Shown here piece after piece: positions 17,511 to 23,913 of a stretch of DNA of 33,566 nucleotides. The stretch's first letter is position 1; every line of letters begins with the position of its first letter. The position numbers and the translations under genes were made by a program. Origin of the DNA: Micromonospora sp. HK10 (GTDB taxonomy: Bacteria > Actinomycetota > Actinomycetes > Mycobacteriales > Micromonosporaceae); contig NZ_KQ058670.1 of assembly GCF_000982955.1 (NCBI RefSeq), positions 1 through 33,566 of the forward strand. Direction: 5' to 3'. The notes beneath the pieces are model-generated. The model made no database searches and had not been told where the DNA came from. It worked only from the letters and a program-made list of their open reading frames with translations.

Positions 17511-18814
17511 GCGACCCCGCCGGCGAACCCGACGTCGTCGCGGAGCGCGGCGTGACCGCCGAGCGGGCCGTCACCGCCGAGCGGGCCGTGGCGGACGCGC
17601 ACCGTCGCGAGTGGGCCTTCGTGCTCGCCGCGACGGCGCGCGTCGCCGGCGACCTCGACGTCGCCGAGGAGTGCGTGCAGGACGCGTACCTGGCCGCGCT
17701 CGCGGCGTGGGCGCGCGACGGCGTACCCGCCAAGCCCGCCGCCTGGTTGACCGCCACGGCGAAGCGCAAGGCCCTCGACGTGCTGCGCCGCGACAAGGTG
17801 TTCCGGTCGAAGCTGCCGCTGCTGGTCGAGCCGGTGGCGGTCGAGGTGCCCGACGAGCCCGGCGAGGACGCGGTGCCCGATGACCGGCTGCGTCTGGTCT
17901 TCACCTGCTGCCATCCGGCGCTGGCCCGGGATGCCCAGGTGGCGCTGACCCTGCGGCTGGTCTGCGGGGTGAGCACGGGTGACATCGCCCGGGCGTTCCT
18001 GGTCTCCGAGCCGACCATGGCCGCCCGGGTCACCCGGGCGAAGAAGAAGATCGCGGCGGCGCGGATCCCGTACCGGGTGCCGGAGGCCGCCGAGCTGCCC
18101 GAGCGGCTGGACGCGGTGCTCACCGTGATCCACCTGCTCTTCACCACCGGCCACACCGCGCCGACCGGGGCCGACCTGGTCCGCGTCGACCTGGTCGAGC
18201 GGGCGGTGCACCTGACCCGGATGCTGCTGGCCCTGATGCCCGACGAGCCGGAGGTACGCGGGCTGCTGGCGCTGCTGCTGCTCACCGACGCCCGCCGGGC
18301 CACCCGCACCGACGGGGCCGGGCGGCTGCTGGTGCTGGCCGAGCAGGACCGCTCGCGCTGGGACCGGGCGGCCATCGCCGAGGGCAACGACCTGGTCCTC
18401 GGGGCGTTCCGGACCGGGCGGGTCGGCCGGTACGCCCTCCAGGCCGCCATCGCCTCGCTGCACGCGGTCGCCCCCAGCTACGCCGCGACCGACTGGCCGC
18501 AGATCGTCCGCCTCTACGACGAGCTGCGGAAGCGCTGGCCGTCGCCGGTGGTCGCACTGAACCGGGCGGTGGCGGTGTCGATGGTGGACGGTCCGGCGGC
18601 GGCCCTCGCCGAGGTCGACGCCCTGGCGACCGACCCCCGGTTGGCCGGCTACCCTTACCTCCCGGCGATCCGCGCCGACCTGCTGCGCCGCCTGAACCGC
18701 ACGGAGGAGGCGGCCACGGCCTACCGCACGGCGCTCGACCTGGTGGACAACGAAACCGAACGCGCCCATCTCACCGCCCGCCTCAACGAGGTCACCGCCG
18801 CCGACACTCGTTGA
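17507..18814 (+). CDS. ECF42-group RNA polymerase sigma factor with TPR-like C-terminal extension
   Basis: A 435-residue sigma factor, about twice the length of ordinary ECFs. Sigma2 is about residues 32-98 (FVLAATARVAGDLDVAEECV, ending in the PAAWLTATAKRKALDVLRR -10-binding helix). The group hallmark LVFTCCHPAL is at 130-139. Sigma4 is about 140-185 (VSTGDIARAFLVSEPTMAAR). Residues 200-435 are a helical, TPR-like extension, required for activity in characterised ECF42 members, which lack an anti-sigma gene. No anti-sigma gene is present here either. The N terminus has a short in-frame tandem (VTAERA twice, 18 bp at 17555-17590). GTG start coupled to the DGPF gene. Confidence 0.93.
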   Translation: MSDPAGEPDVVAERGVTAERAVTAERAVADAHRREWAFVLAATARVAGDLDVAEECVQDAYLAALAAWARDGVPAKPAAWLTATAKRKALDVLRRDKVFRSKLPLLVEPVAVEVPDEPGEDAVPDDRLRLVFTCCHPALARDAQVALTLRLVCGVSTGDIARAFLVSEPTMAARVTRAKKKIAAARIPYRVPEAAELPERLDAVLTVIHLLFTTGHTAPTGADLVRVDLVERAVHLTRMLLALMPDEPEVRGLLALLLLTDARRATRTDGAGRLLVLAEQDRSRWDRAAIAEGNDLVLGAFRTGRVGRYALQAAIASLHAVAPSYAATDWPQIVRLYDELRKRWPSPVVALNRAVAVSMVDGPAAALAEVDALATDPRLAGYPYLPAIRADLLRRLNRTEEAATAYRTALDLVDNETERAHLTARLNEVTAADTR

Positions 18815-18857
18815 TCATGAGGTTGTTGTGGCCGTTGTGCCGTGTCGGACGATCAAC
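18810..18857. repeat. Imperfect palindrome at the sigma gene end
   Basis: GTTGATC (18810-18816, including the sigma stop codon) and GATCAAC (18851-18857) enclose 34 bases rich in GTTGTTG. It could be a weak terminator or a degenerate copy of a dispersed intergenic palindrome; genome-wide copies would decide. Confidence 0.3.
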
Positions 18858-18951
18858 AGCGTGGGGGCGCGGGCTCGACTGCACGGTACGGCGGGCGGGG
18901 CAGGTCGGCGCAGCAGGGAGTGGGTTGGACGCGCACCGCCACCGGACGGGG

Positions 18952-19884
18952 TCACGCGAACCAGGTGATCGCCTGTCCGTGGCCTCCGGTCCAGGCGAGC
19001 GGCGTCCCGTCCAGCGCCAGCACGTTGTAGTGGGCGTCGGACGGCGGCGCCGGCAGCCCGGCGTGGCCCAACACGTCCGGGGCCTCGTTCGCGATCCAGT
19101 GTCCGGGCAGCCCTCGGACCAGCTCGACGAACGCGTCCCGCCGGGGCTTCGGCACCTGGTAGAGCACCGAGGTGTGGAACACCACCAGGGTGGCGTCGGG
19201 CGGCGCCTGCGCGGCCAGCGCCGGCAGATCGTCCACCAGGTCACCCCGGACGAGCAGCGGCGGATCGGCCGCGGCCACGGCAGCCGCCGCCCGCAGCCGG
19301 TCCCGCCGGTGCGCGTGCTCCGGCCAGATCAACGCGTCCAGCCAGGCGACGTCGGACGGATCGGTGACGTCGAGCGGGTTCAGGTCGAGCCCGGCCCGCC
19401 ACACCACCTCGGGCCGGCGCTGCGGTGGGGTGGCGCCGGTGAGCACGCAGTCGAGCACCGGAGCGCCGTCGAGCAGATGTTCGCCGTAGCGGTAGCCGTA
19501 CCGGTCGGGGTAGAGACAGAGACCGGCGGAGGCACCGACCTCCAGCAGGGCGAGCGGCTGTGGCAGCGACGCCAGCACCGGCAGGAGTACGGCGCACCGC
19601 CCGGCCTCGTTGGTCTGGGTCGCCCGGGCCCTCATCTCGGCCTCGACCGCCGGCCAGTGCGCCACCACGAACTCGTGGAACGCCGCCGGATCCCCGACCG
19701 GTCCGCCGAGCAGCCGGACCGCCCCGAAGAGCAGGTTGGGCTGCCGCTTGGCCGGTGGCAGCGTGCCGAGCCGGGCGAGCAGCTCCGCATCGTCGGCGAC
19801 CGCCAACGCCAACCGCTCGTACGTGGGCGACACGCCCCGAACCTCCCGGGCGGCGAACCGGGTGTAGGCCTCGGTGGTCGACAT
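18952..19884 (-). CDS. DUF2332 family protein, methyltransferase-like
   Basis: A 310-residue protein. The N-terminal helical part includes YERLALAVADDAELLARL and PAKRQPNLLFGAVRLLGG, typical of DUF2332. The centre has a motif I-like LLEVGASAGLCLYPDRYGYR, which resembles a SAM-binding Rossmann loop (ExGxSxG), and a later acidic strand VVFHTSVLYQV. Function is unproven; the fold suggests a small-molecule methyltransferase. Start ATG 19884 is favoured over 19896 because the family begins near TTEAYTRFAAREV; neither has a well-spaced ribosome binding site. It converges with the ECF42 gene. Confidence 0.8.
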   Translation of the reverse strand: MSTTEAYTRFAAREVRGVSPTYERLALAVADDAELLARLGTLPPAKRQPNLLFGAVRLLGGPVGDPAAFHEFVVAHWPAVEAEMRARATQTNEAGRCAVLLPVLASLPQPLALLEVGASAGLCLYPDRYGYRYGEHLLDGAPVLDCVLTGATPPQRRPEVVWRAGLDLNPLDVTDPSDVAWLDALIWPEHAHRRDRLRAAAAVAAADPPLLVRGDLVDDLPALAAQAPPDATLVVFHTSVLYQVPKPRRDAFVELVRGLPGHWIANEAPDVLGHAGLPAPPSDAHYNVLALDGTPLAWTGGHGQAITWFA

Positions 19885-19899
19885 GCTCCCCAGCATCCC

Positions 19900-20232
19900 A
19901 GCCCGACACCGACACCGACCGCCCCGACCGTGGTGACCTTCACCGCGCCTCGACACCCCTCGCCTGCCACGGCCCCGCACCCTCGCCCGCACCCGTGTCG
20001 TTGCGGCGGGCGGCGCGCGCGGCGTCCCGGACGCGGACGCAGCTCGCCCTGCCGGGCTCAGGTCAGCCGTGCCCGCCCCACGCGCCGTGCCCCGCCTCCC
20101 GCGTCCGCACCCACGCGCGGTGCCCGGAGAGCCTCGCCCACGTCCACATCCCCACCTGTGCGCCTCGCCCAGGCCTACCCACCCGCCCACACCCGCACCC
20201 GAGCCCGCGCCCGCGCCCGCGCCCGCGCCCGG
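19900..20232. other. C-rich low-complexity stretch without a gene
   Basis: Upstream of the DUF2332 gene the plus strand becomes strongly C-rich (CCGACACCGACACCGACC, many CGCACCC and CCACCC words), ending in a CGCGCC hexamer run at about 20202-20231. Reading frames here are only Pro/Arg/Thr-rich filler with no start signals. No gene, RNA or promoter can be supported. Confidence 0.6.
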
Positions 20233-20233
20233 A

Positions 20234-20281
20234 GATCTTGGAAGGAAACGGCCCCTATGGGGGCCTTTTCTCACCAAGATC
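20234..20281. repeat. 48-bp interrupted palindrome (GATCTTGG...CCAAGATC)
   Basis: Outer arms GATCTTGG/CCAAGATC (8 bp) and inner arms GGCCCC/GGGGCC around a TATG loop, joined by partly paired AAGGAAAC/TTTTCTCA. It can fold into one long hairpin. The form fits a dispersed intergenic palindromic repeat with a few decayed positions; it could also end transcription. It stands alone in gene-free DNA. Confidence 0.55.
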
Positions 20282-20566
20282 GACGCCCCGTCCGTCCCGT
20301 GGACGCCATCTCTCAACTTCTGAGACATCGATGAGCGGACAAGCACGTGCTCCGATTGCATCGGAGATGCCAGGCCCGGTTCCATGGGGATCCAGCCTGG
20401 GCACCGAGCTGATCGACCGGCGGCTACTGCGCAAGAGCGGGCTGACCGAGAACCGGTCGGCCGGCCGGGAGGCGCGGCTCATCCCCGAGGGGCACCAGGC
20501 CCGGTTGCGTGAAGACGCCAGACGCGGCTGCGTGGAGTGGCCCGGCCCGCTTGGCGGGAGAGGGCA
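20282..20566. other. Gene-free stretch with small palindromes
   Basis: No convincing coding region: an 88-residue plus-strand frame from ATG 20330 has no ribosome binding site and runs into the tandem repeats. TCTCAACTTCTGAGACA (20311-20327) resembles the TGTCTCA-type terminus of some insertion sequences on the minus strand. CTCCGA-N5-TCGGAG (20350-20366) is a small hairpin. Possibly decayed mobile DNA. Confidence 0.4.
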
Positions 20567-20742
20567 GGCCCGGTTCGAAGGCTGGTCGGCCCGGTGAGAG
20601 GGTCAGGCCCGGTTCGAGGGCTGGTTGGCCCGGTGAGGGTCGGGCCCGGTTCGGCGGGTGGTCGGCCCGGTGAGAGGGGTCAGGCCCGGTTCAAAGGGAA
20701 GGATCGGTCCCGGCGAGCGGTCAGACCCGGTGGGAGGGCTCA
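20567..20742. repeat. Degenerate tandem repeat, 37-41 bp units
   Basis: Units start at about 20567, 20606, 20643 and 20683, with a partial unit at 20724. Each begins GGCCCGGTTC, continues with a Gly-codon-like purine run and CGGCCCGGTGAG, and ends GGTCA. Unit lengths are 39, 37, 40 and 41 bp, and divergence grows toward the right. The array touches the stop codon (20740-20742) of the nucleotidyltransferase gene, so it forms its 3' flank. Without unique spacers it is a minisatellite, not CRISPR. Confidence 0.7.
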
Positions 20743-21471
20743 GGCACGGTCGGGGTGGCGGGCGGTGGCCACGGTGCGGCGGGCGTCCCGCCAGGCGATC
20801 AGGGCGGTGCGGATGCGCGGCGACGAGACCTGTTCCCCCCGGCGTCGGGCCCGCAGTTGCGCGACCAGCCAGGCCGGGGCGTGCGCCTGTTCGACGGCCC
20901 GGGTCTTGGTGAGCAGGTCACCGTGGCGCAGCGCGTGTCGGCCCCGCGCCATCGAGGTGAGCCCCAGGTCGGCCAGCGCGGGGTCCAGCCAGAGCCACGG
21001 ACGCCGGGCCGCCCAGGCCCAGTAGCCGGTCAGCTCGGCGCGAGCGGCGGCCCGTACGTCGTCGTCGCTCATCGGGGGAAGGACGTCGCGGGGCGGGCGG
21101 CCGAAGATGGCGTACCCGTGCCGCACCAGCTCCGCCCGCGTGATCCCGGAGAGGATGCGCCGCACGAGCAGGCCGTGCGTCCAGGTCGGATGCGGGATCT
21201 GAACGTCGGCGACGGTCGCGGCGTCGACGTACACGCAGCCCAGCTTGAGGCCCGCGCCGGCCCCCGCGTCGAGGCGGCGGTGCAGGGCCGCGAGGGCGTC
21301 CTGCCGGGGTGCGTCGACCGGACCGTCGGTCAGCGCCACCAGGTCGAGGTCGCTGACGCCGGGACGGTAGTCGTCGGTGGCCAGTGACCCGGCGACCAGG
21401 AGGTCGGTGACCCAGGCGAGCGCGCCCAACTCCCGGCCGAACTCCGGCACGACGGGTGGCGCGGTCACCAT
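20740..21471 (-). CDS. Nucleotidyltransferase-domain protein (aminoglycoside adenylyltransferase-like)
   Basis: A 243-residue protein. The polymerase-beta-type site is clear: GS at 28-29 in LVAGSLATDDY and the metal-binding D-x-D at 41-43 in SDLDLVAL. A helical C-terminal half (about 130-243) includes YAIFGRPPRDVLPP and ELTGYWAWAARRPW, resembling the C-terminal domain of ANT(3'')/AadA enzymes. Members transfer AMP to small molecules or proteins; antibiotic inactivation cannot be assumed. ATG 21471 has no Shine-Dalgarno sequence but TAGACT stands six bases upstream, fitting leaderless expression. Its 3' end runs into a tandem repeat. Confidence 0.8.
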   Translation of the reverse strand: MVTAPPVVPEFGRELGALAWVTDLLVAGSLATDDYRPGVSDLDLVALTDGPVDAPRQDALAALHRRLDAGAGAGLKLGCVYVDAATVADVQIPHPTWTHGLLVRRILSGITRAELVRHGYAIFGRPPRDVLPPMSDDDVRAAARAELTGYWAWAARRPWLWLDPALADLGLTSMARGRHALRHGDLLTKTRAVEQAHAPAWLVAQLRARRRGEQVSSPRIRTALIAWRDARRTVATARHPDRA

Positions 21472-21527
21472 GCCGGCAGTCTATGAACCCTCTCGCGGTG
21501 TCCGCCGACCCGTCATGTCCGCCAGGT
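21471..21527. repeat. Left copy of a 57-bp direct repeat flanking the inositol-phosphate-synthase-like gene
   Basis: Begins with a perfect 13-bp core TGCCGGCAGTCTA and matches 22607-22663 at 48 of 57 positions in the same orientation. It lies just left of the synthase-like gene; the right copy lies just beyond its stop codon. Confidence 0.7.
21478..21483 (-). promoter_or_regulatory. -10 element for leaderless nucleotidyltransferase mRNA
   Basis: On the minus strand TAGACT is followed by six bases and the ATG at 21471. The same TAG is the fossil stop codon of the duplicated gene end at 21471-21527, so the promoter may have arisen from gene debris. No good -35 is visible. Confidence 0.4.
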
Positions 21528-21540
21528 TCCGTTGCTGGCG
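21481..21540 (-). pseudogene. Remnant of the 3' end of a small hypothetical gene
   Basis: The minus strand reads RNLADMTGRRTPREGS followed by TAG. It matches the C terminus of the intact small gene at 22617-22790 (QHLAEISARRKPRERT, also TAG). DNA identity over 21471-21527 versus 22607-22663 is 48 of 57 with no gaps and continues past both stop codons. Upstream of about 21540 the similarity stops, so only a tail is left. Confidence 0.65.
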
Positions 21541-21645
21541 CGGCAGCCCGCCGGGACCCGGCCCCGCGCAGGCAGGCGCGCCCGCTTCCACCGGTTCGGC
21601 TGGCCTTCCGCCGTTGGCAGGGGCTTGTGGAGACGAACACCCGGT

Positions 21646-21651
21646 TACCCT
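21646..21651 (+). promoter_or_regulatory. -10 element for leaderless synthase-like gene
   Basis: TACCCT ends seven bases before ATG 21659, and TTGTGG (21625-21630) is a weak -35 at 15 bp. No Shine-Dalgarno sequence precedes the start, so leaderless translation is likely. GTG 21653 is an alternative in-frame start. Confidence 0.4.
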
Positions 21652-21658
21652 CGTGCCC

Positions 21659-22600
21659 ATGATCGAAAAGGTGAAGGTCGCTGTTGTCGGTGTTGGCAAC
21701 AACACCTCCGCACTGGTGCAGGGAATCGCCTTCTACCGGGCGACCGGCAGCCTGGTGGGCATCCACCGGCCCGAAATAGCGGGGCTGGGCGTGGCCGACG
21801 TCGAGGTCGTCGCGGCGTTCGCCCGCTCGGACGGCAAGGTGGGCCGGGACCTGCACGAGGCGATCTTCGTACCGCCGAACAACTTTCCCCGCCTCGACGT
21901 CGACCTGCCGCCGTCCGGCGTGCGGGTGCAGCGTGGCCTCGTGGACTCGACGGAGGTCGAGCGGGTGGCGCAGGCCCTGACCGGGGCGGACGTGCTGCTG
22001 TACTCGGCGCCGAGCGGCCGGCCGGACACCGCCCGGGCGTACGCGGAGGCGGCGCTGCGGGCGGAAGTGGCTTTCGTCAACACCACGTCGGACGCGGTCG
22101 CCCGGGACCCGTCCCTGCTCCGGCGGTTCACGGACGCCGGCCTGCCGCTGCTCGGCGATGACCTGGCCAGCCAGTTCGGTACGTCGGTGGTGCACCACGC
22201 GTTGCTGCGGCTGCTCCAGGAACGCGGCGTCACCCTGACCAGCTCCTACCAGGTCAACCTGGGCGGTACCGAGGACTTCCGCAACCTGGTGGAGAACCCG
22301 AACACCAAGGGACGGTCCAAACTGAACGCTCTCGGGACCGACCAGGTGCAGATCGCTCCGCTCGGTTACCTCCCGCACCTGGGGTCGCAGAAGATCGCCC
22401 ACATCAACGTCGAGGCGCAGGGGTGGGGCGGTACGGCGGTGAGCCTGGACCTCCGGCTGAAGGTGCACGACCCGAGTGGCGCCGCAGGGGTCAACATCGA
22501 CCTGATCCGGATCGCCGCCAGCGCGCTGCGCGAGGGCCGCGGCGGCTACCCGCCGGAGGTCGCGTCGCTCCTGAAGTCGCCACCCGGCACGGCCATCTAA
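21659..22600 (+). CDS. Short myo-inositol-1-phosphate synthase-like protein
   Basis: A 313-residue protein of the inositol-3-phosphate synthase family, which converts glucose 6-phosphate to inositol 3-phosphate with NAD. The Rossmann loop is VAVVGVGNNTSALVQGI (canonical actinobacterial Ino1: GVGNCASSLVQG). The later signatures SYQVNLGGTEDFRNLVE and KIAHINVEAQGWGG are present with the Lys-rich NTKGRSKLNAL segment. It is shorter than typical Ino1 (about 360), the missing length being in the middle, so it looks like a paralogue for secondary metabolism or another cyclitol. ATG 21659 (or GTG 21653). It is flanked by a 57-bp direct repeat and converges on a microprotein operon. Confidence 0.82.
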   Translation: MIEKVKVAVVGVGNNTSALVQGIAFYRATGSLVGIHRPEIAGLGVADVEVVAAFARSDGKVGRDLHEAIFVPPNNFPRLDVDLPPSGVRVQRGLVDSTEVERVAQALTGADVLLYSAPSGRPDTARAYAEAALRAEVAFVNTTSDAVARDPSLLRRFTDAGLPLLGDDLASQFGTSVVHHALLRLLQERGVTLTSSYQVNLGGTEDFRNLVENPNTKGRSKLNALGTDQVQIAPLGYLPHLGSQKIAHINVEAQGWGGTAVSLDLRLKVHDPSGAAGVNIDLIRIAASALREGRGGYPPEVASLLKSPPGTAI

Positions 22601-22606
22601 GCCGCG

Positions 22607-22663
22607 TGCCGGCAGTCTAGGTACGCTCCCGCGGTTTCCGCCGAGCCGAGATCTCCGCCAGGT
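22607..22663. repeat. Right copy of the 57-bp direct repeat
   Basis: Direct repeat partner of 21471-21527 (84 percent identity, 13-bp perfect core at 22607-22619). Here it covers the 3' end and stop codon of the intact gene 22617-22790. Confidence 0.7.
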
Positions 22664-22790
22664 GCTGACCCTTGTGCTGCCGGACCATCTCGTCCCAGAC
22701 CTCCTGGTCGTGGTCAGGGTCCGGCGGAATCCACCGGTGCGATCCGTCGCGGTAATGGAACCGCTCGTCGCCGCGCCGGATGACGCTCAC
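22617..22790 (-). CDS. Small charged protein, fourth gene of the microprotein operon
   Basis: A 57-residue, highly charged protein: an N-terminal part with RRGDERFHYRDGSHRWIPPD and a basic/acidic helix (DQEVWDEMVRQHKGQHLAEI) ending in ARRKPRERT. No Cys, no signal peptide, no recognised family. GTG 22790 overlaps the preceding gene's stop in a GTGA arrangement, so it is made by coupled translation. Its last 16 codons exist as a second, decayed copy near 21481. The function is unknown; the charge pattern suggests a nucleic-acid or protein-binding role. Confidence 0.6.
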   Translation of the reverse strand: MSVIRRGDERFHYRDGSHRWIPPDPDHDQEVWDEMVRQHKGQHLAEISARRKPRERT

Positions 22791-23005
22791 CGCACCCACC
22801 CCAGAAACCGCCGGTGCAGCAGCCCGGCCGGCACCCAGGTCAGGTCCTCGGCCGCCCACACCAGGTAGGAGCCCATGTAGAGGGCCAGCGAGACCGGCGT
22901 ACCCGCGAACTCCGCCCGCAGTTCGTGGCGCCGGGTCGCGCAGGGCCACGGACCGCCGCAGCCGCCGCAGCTCCACATCGGCAGCACCGGTCCGTGCGTG
23001 GTCAC
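22787..23005 (-). CDS. 72-residue Cys-motif protein, third gene of the microprotein operon
   Basis: The N-terminal part carries W-S-C-x2-C-x5-C with PWPC (Cys13, 16, 22: SCGGCGGPWPCATRRHELR), then a helix-rich body (EFAGTPVSLALYMGSYLVWA) and the end HRRFLGWVR. The motif looks like a zinc-ribbon half site. Similar short proteins are, to my recollection, common in Micromonosporaceae and often labelled flavin reductase automatically; nothing here supports flavin binding. GTG 23005 overlaps the upstream stop by four bases and its own stop overlaps the next start. Confidence 0.65.
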   Translation of the reverse strand: MTTHGPVLPMWSCGGCGGPWPCATRRHELRAEFAGTPVSLALYMGSYLVWAAEDLTWVPAGLLHRRFLGWVR

Positions 23006-23181
23006 GCCAGGCCGTCCACGAAGTGCCGGGTGGCGGCGCGAGCACGCCAGCGGCAGGCCCATTCGGCCTGATAACAGGGGTACGGAGCCAGCCGCGCCCA
23101 CCACCACCGGCAGCCGACGCAGAGGCCTTCGACGCCGGGCGGGTGCACGGACAGGATCTGCTGGGCCTGACGCTCGATCAC
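23002..23181 (-). CDS. 59-residue Cys-rich protein, second gene of the microprotein operon
   Basis: Starts at GTG 23181, overlapping the first gene's stop by four bases. Four Cys: C-V-G-C at 21-24, Cys36 in PYPC, Cys43, in GLCVGCRWWWARLAPYPC. Trp/Arg-rich with a short helix (QAEWACRWRARAATRHFVDG). Same C-x2-C...PC plan as the next gene, so the two may share a metal site. No known function. Confidence 0.6.
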   Translation of the reverse strand: MIERQAQQILSVHPPGVEGLCVGCRWWWARLAPYPCYQAEWACRWRARAATRHFVDGLA

Positions 23182-23366
23182 GCCTGCTCCTCCCCCGGCC
23201 AGTGGCCGCGTCGGATCGGGATGCGGTGCCGGGCGCGGCAGGGCAACTCCGCGCCGCAGCGGCAGGTCCGGCGCCACAGCCGCCACGACCACACCGGGCG
23301 GTGCCGGCGGTCCAACGTCAGCGCGACCGCAAGCAGGTAGTCGTCGTACGACACCCGCTTTGGCAT
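23178..23366 (-). CDS. 62-residue Cys-motif protein, first gene of the microprotein operon
   Basis: ATG 23366 is preceded by GGAGGGAGG, the only strong ribosome binding site of the operon; the three following genes rely on GTGA overlaps. The N-terminal part MPKRVSYDDYLLAVALTLDR is a probable helix, then WSWRLWRRTCRCGAELPCRA with Cys35, 37 and 43 (C-x-C-x5-C) and a basic HRIPIRRGHWPGEE end. Divergent from the HTH gene at 23463 over 96 bp, which may control it. Confidence 0.65.
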   Translation of the reverse strand: MPKRVSYDDYLLAVALTLDRRHRPVWSWRLWRRTCRCGAELPCRARHRIPIRRGHWPGEEQA

Positions 23367-23408
23367 CCGTCCTCCCTCCATCCCCTACGTCGCATCCCCC
23401 CGCAGGGG

Positions 23409-23456
23409 TTGACGATCTGTAAGTGACAATTGTACAGGGCAGGATGCGCTTACGTT
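23409..23456. promoter_or_regulatory. Divergent promoter/operator between the microprotein operon and HTH gene
   Basis: ACAATTGT (23426-23433), an 8-bp palindrome, sits in the middle. On the plus strand TACGTT (23451-23456) is six bases before GTG 23463, a leaderless arrangement, with TTGTAC (23430-23435) as possible -35. TTGACG (23409-23414) offers another. On the minus strand TACAAT (23434-23429) is a perfect -10-like hexamer facing the microprotein operon. The overlapping elements suggest mutually regulated divergent transcription. Confidence 0.45.
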
Positions 23457-23462
23457 CGAGCC

Positions 23463-23672
23463 GTGAAGCGACCACGCTTGTACGGACCCGGCGAGTTGGC
23501 CTCGGTGTTCGGCGTGTCGCGGCAGCGGGTCCTGCAAATCACCCGCAGACCGGGCTTTCCCGAGCCCGTCGCCCGCTTGATCGGGATGACCGTCTGGGAC
23601 GCCGACGAGGTGGACGAGTGGGCGCGGCACAACCGCCCGCCGCGCCCGACTGACGGCACCGAGGACCGGTGA
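23463..23672 (+). CDS. Small AlpA/MerR-type helix-turn-helix DNA-binding protein
   Basis: A 69-residue protein. YGPGELASVFGVSRQRVLQI is a helix-turn-helix with the AlpA/excisionase layout, followed by the wing-like RPGFPEPVARLIGMTVWDADEVDEW, a signature of MerR-like excisionase and AlpA regulators. GTG 23463 is six bases after a TACGTT -10, so it is leaderless. Such proteins direct prophage/integrative-element excision or regulate adjacent operons. Here it diverges from the four-gene microprotein operon, so regulation of that operon is the obvious guess. A near-perfect terminator follows. Confidence 0.8.
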   Translation: MKRPRLYGPGELASVFGVSRQRVLQITRRPGFPEPVARLIGMTVWDADEVDEWARHNRPPRPTDGTEDR

Positions 23673-23700
23673 CCGGGACCTCCACAAGCGGAGAAACGAC

Positions 23701-23728
23701 GAGCCCCTGCCCGGTCGGGCAGGGGCTC
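23701..23728 (+). terminator. Strong intrinsic-type hairpin after the HTH gene
   Basis: GAGCCCCTGCCC (23701-23712), GGTC loop, and the perfect complement (23717-23728): 12 bp with a tetraloop, 28 bases after the HTH stop codon. No U-tract follows. Confidence 0.8.
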
Positions 23729-23837
23729 ACTCACCCTTGGCCAGGGTCCCGAAGACCTTCTCATCCGCTCTTCGCGGACTCGCTGCCCTGACAAGGCCGA
23801 GGCGCACGTGATGGGGAGCCAACCCTCGGTCCGGGCA

Positions 23838-23913
23838 CTACCGGCTTGATGTCGCAGACGACTCGGCTGCCGGCGACGACGTCGATGAATCGGCTGCGAC
23901 ATCAAGTCGGTAG
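23838..23913. repeat. 27-bp inverted repeat
   Basis: The left arm (23838-23864) begins CTACCGGCTTGATGTCGCAG. The right arm (23887-23913) ends GCGACATCAAGTCGGTAG. They pair at 24 of 27 positions (13 bp perfect) around a 22-base loop. The right arm recurs in the same orientation at 23998-24024 as part of the 111-bp tandem repeat. It may be a recombinase or replication/protein-binding site, or a structured RNA. No gene covers it. Confidence 0.65.

Noticed and set aside
20311..20327. Insertion sequence terminal repeat (TCTCAACTTCTGAGACA)
   Set aside because: Only one end is visible, no transposase reading frame lies nearby and no target duplication was seen, so an IS cannot be claimed.
20330..20597. 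Plus-strand frame starting ATG 20330
   Set aside because: No ribosome binding site, no recognisable fold, and it reads into the tandem repeats.
20567..20742. CRISPR array or tRNA-like elements (units contain GGTTCGA)
   Set aside because: Units have no unique spacers, diverge progressively, and cannot form a cloverleaf; it is a degenerate minisatellite.
22787..23005. Flavin reductase
   Set aside because: The label seems to circulate for this kind of protein, but at 72 residues with a Cys motif there is no flavin- or NADH-binding sequence.
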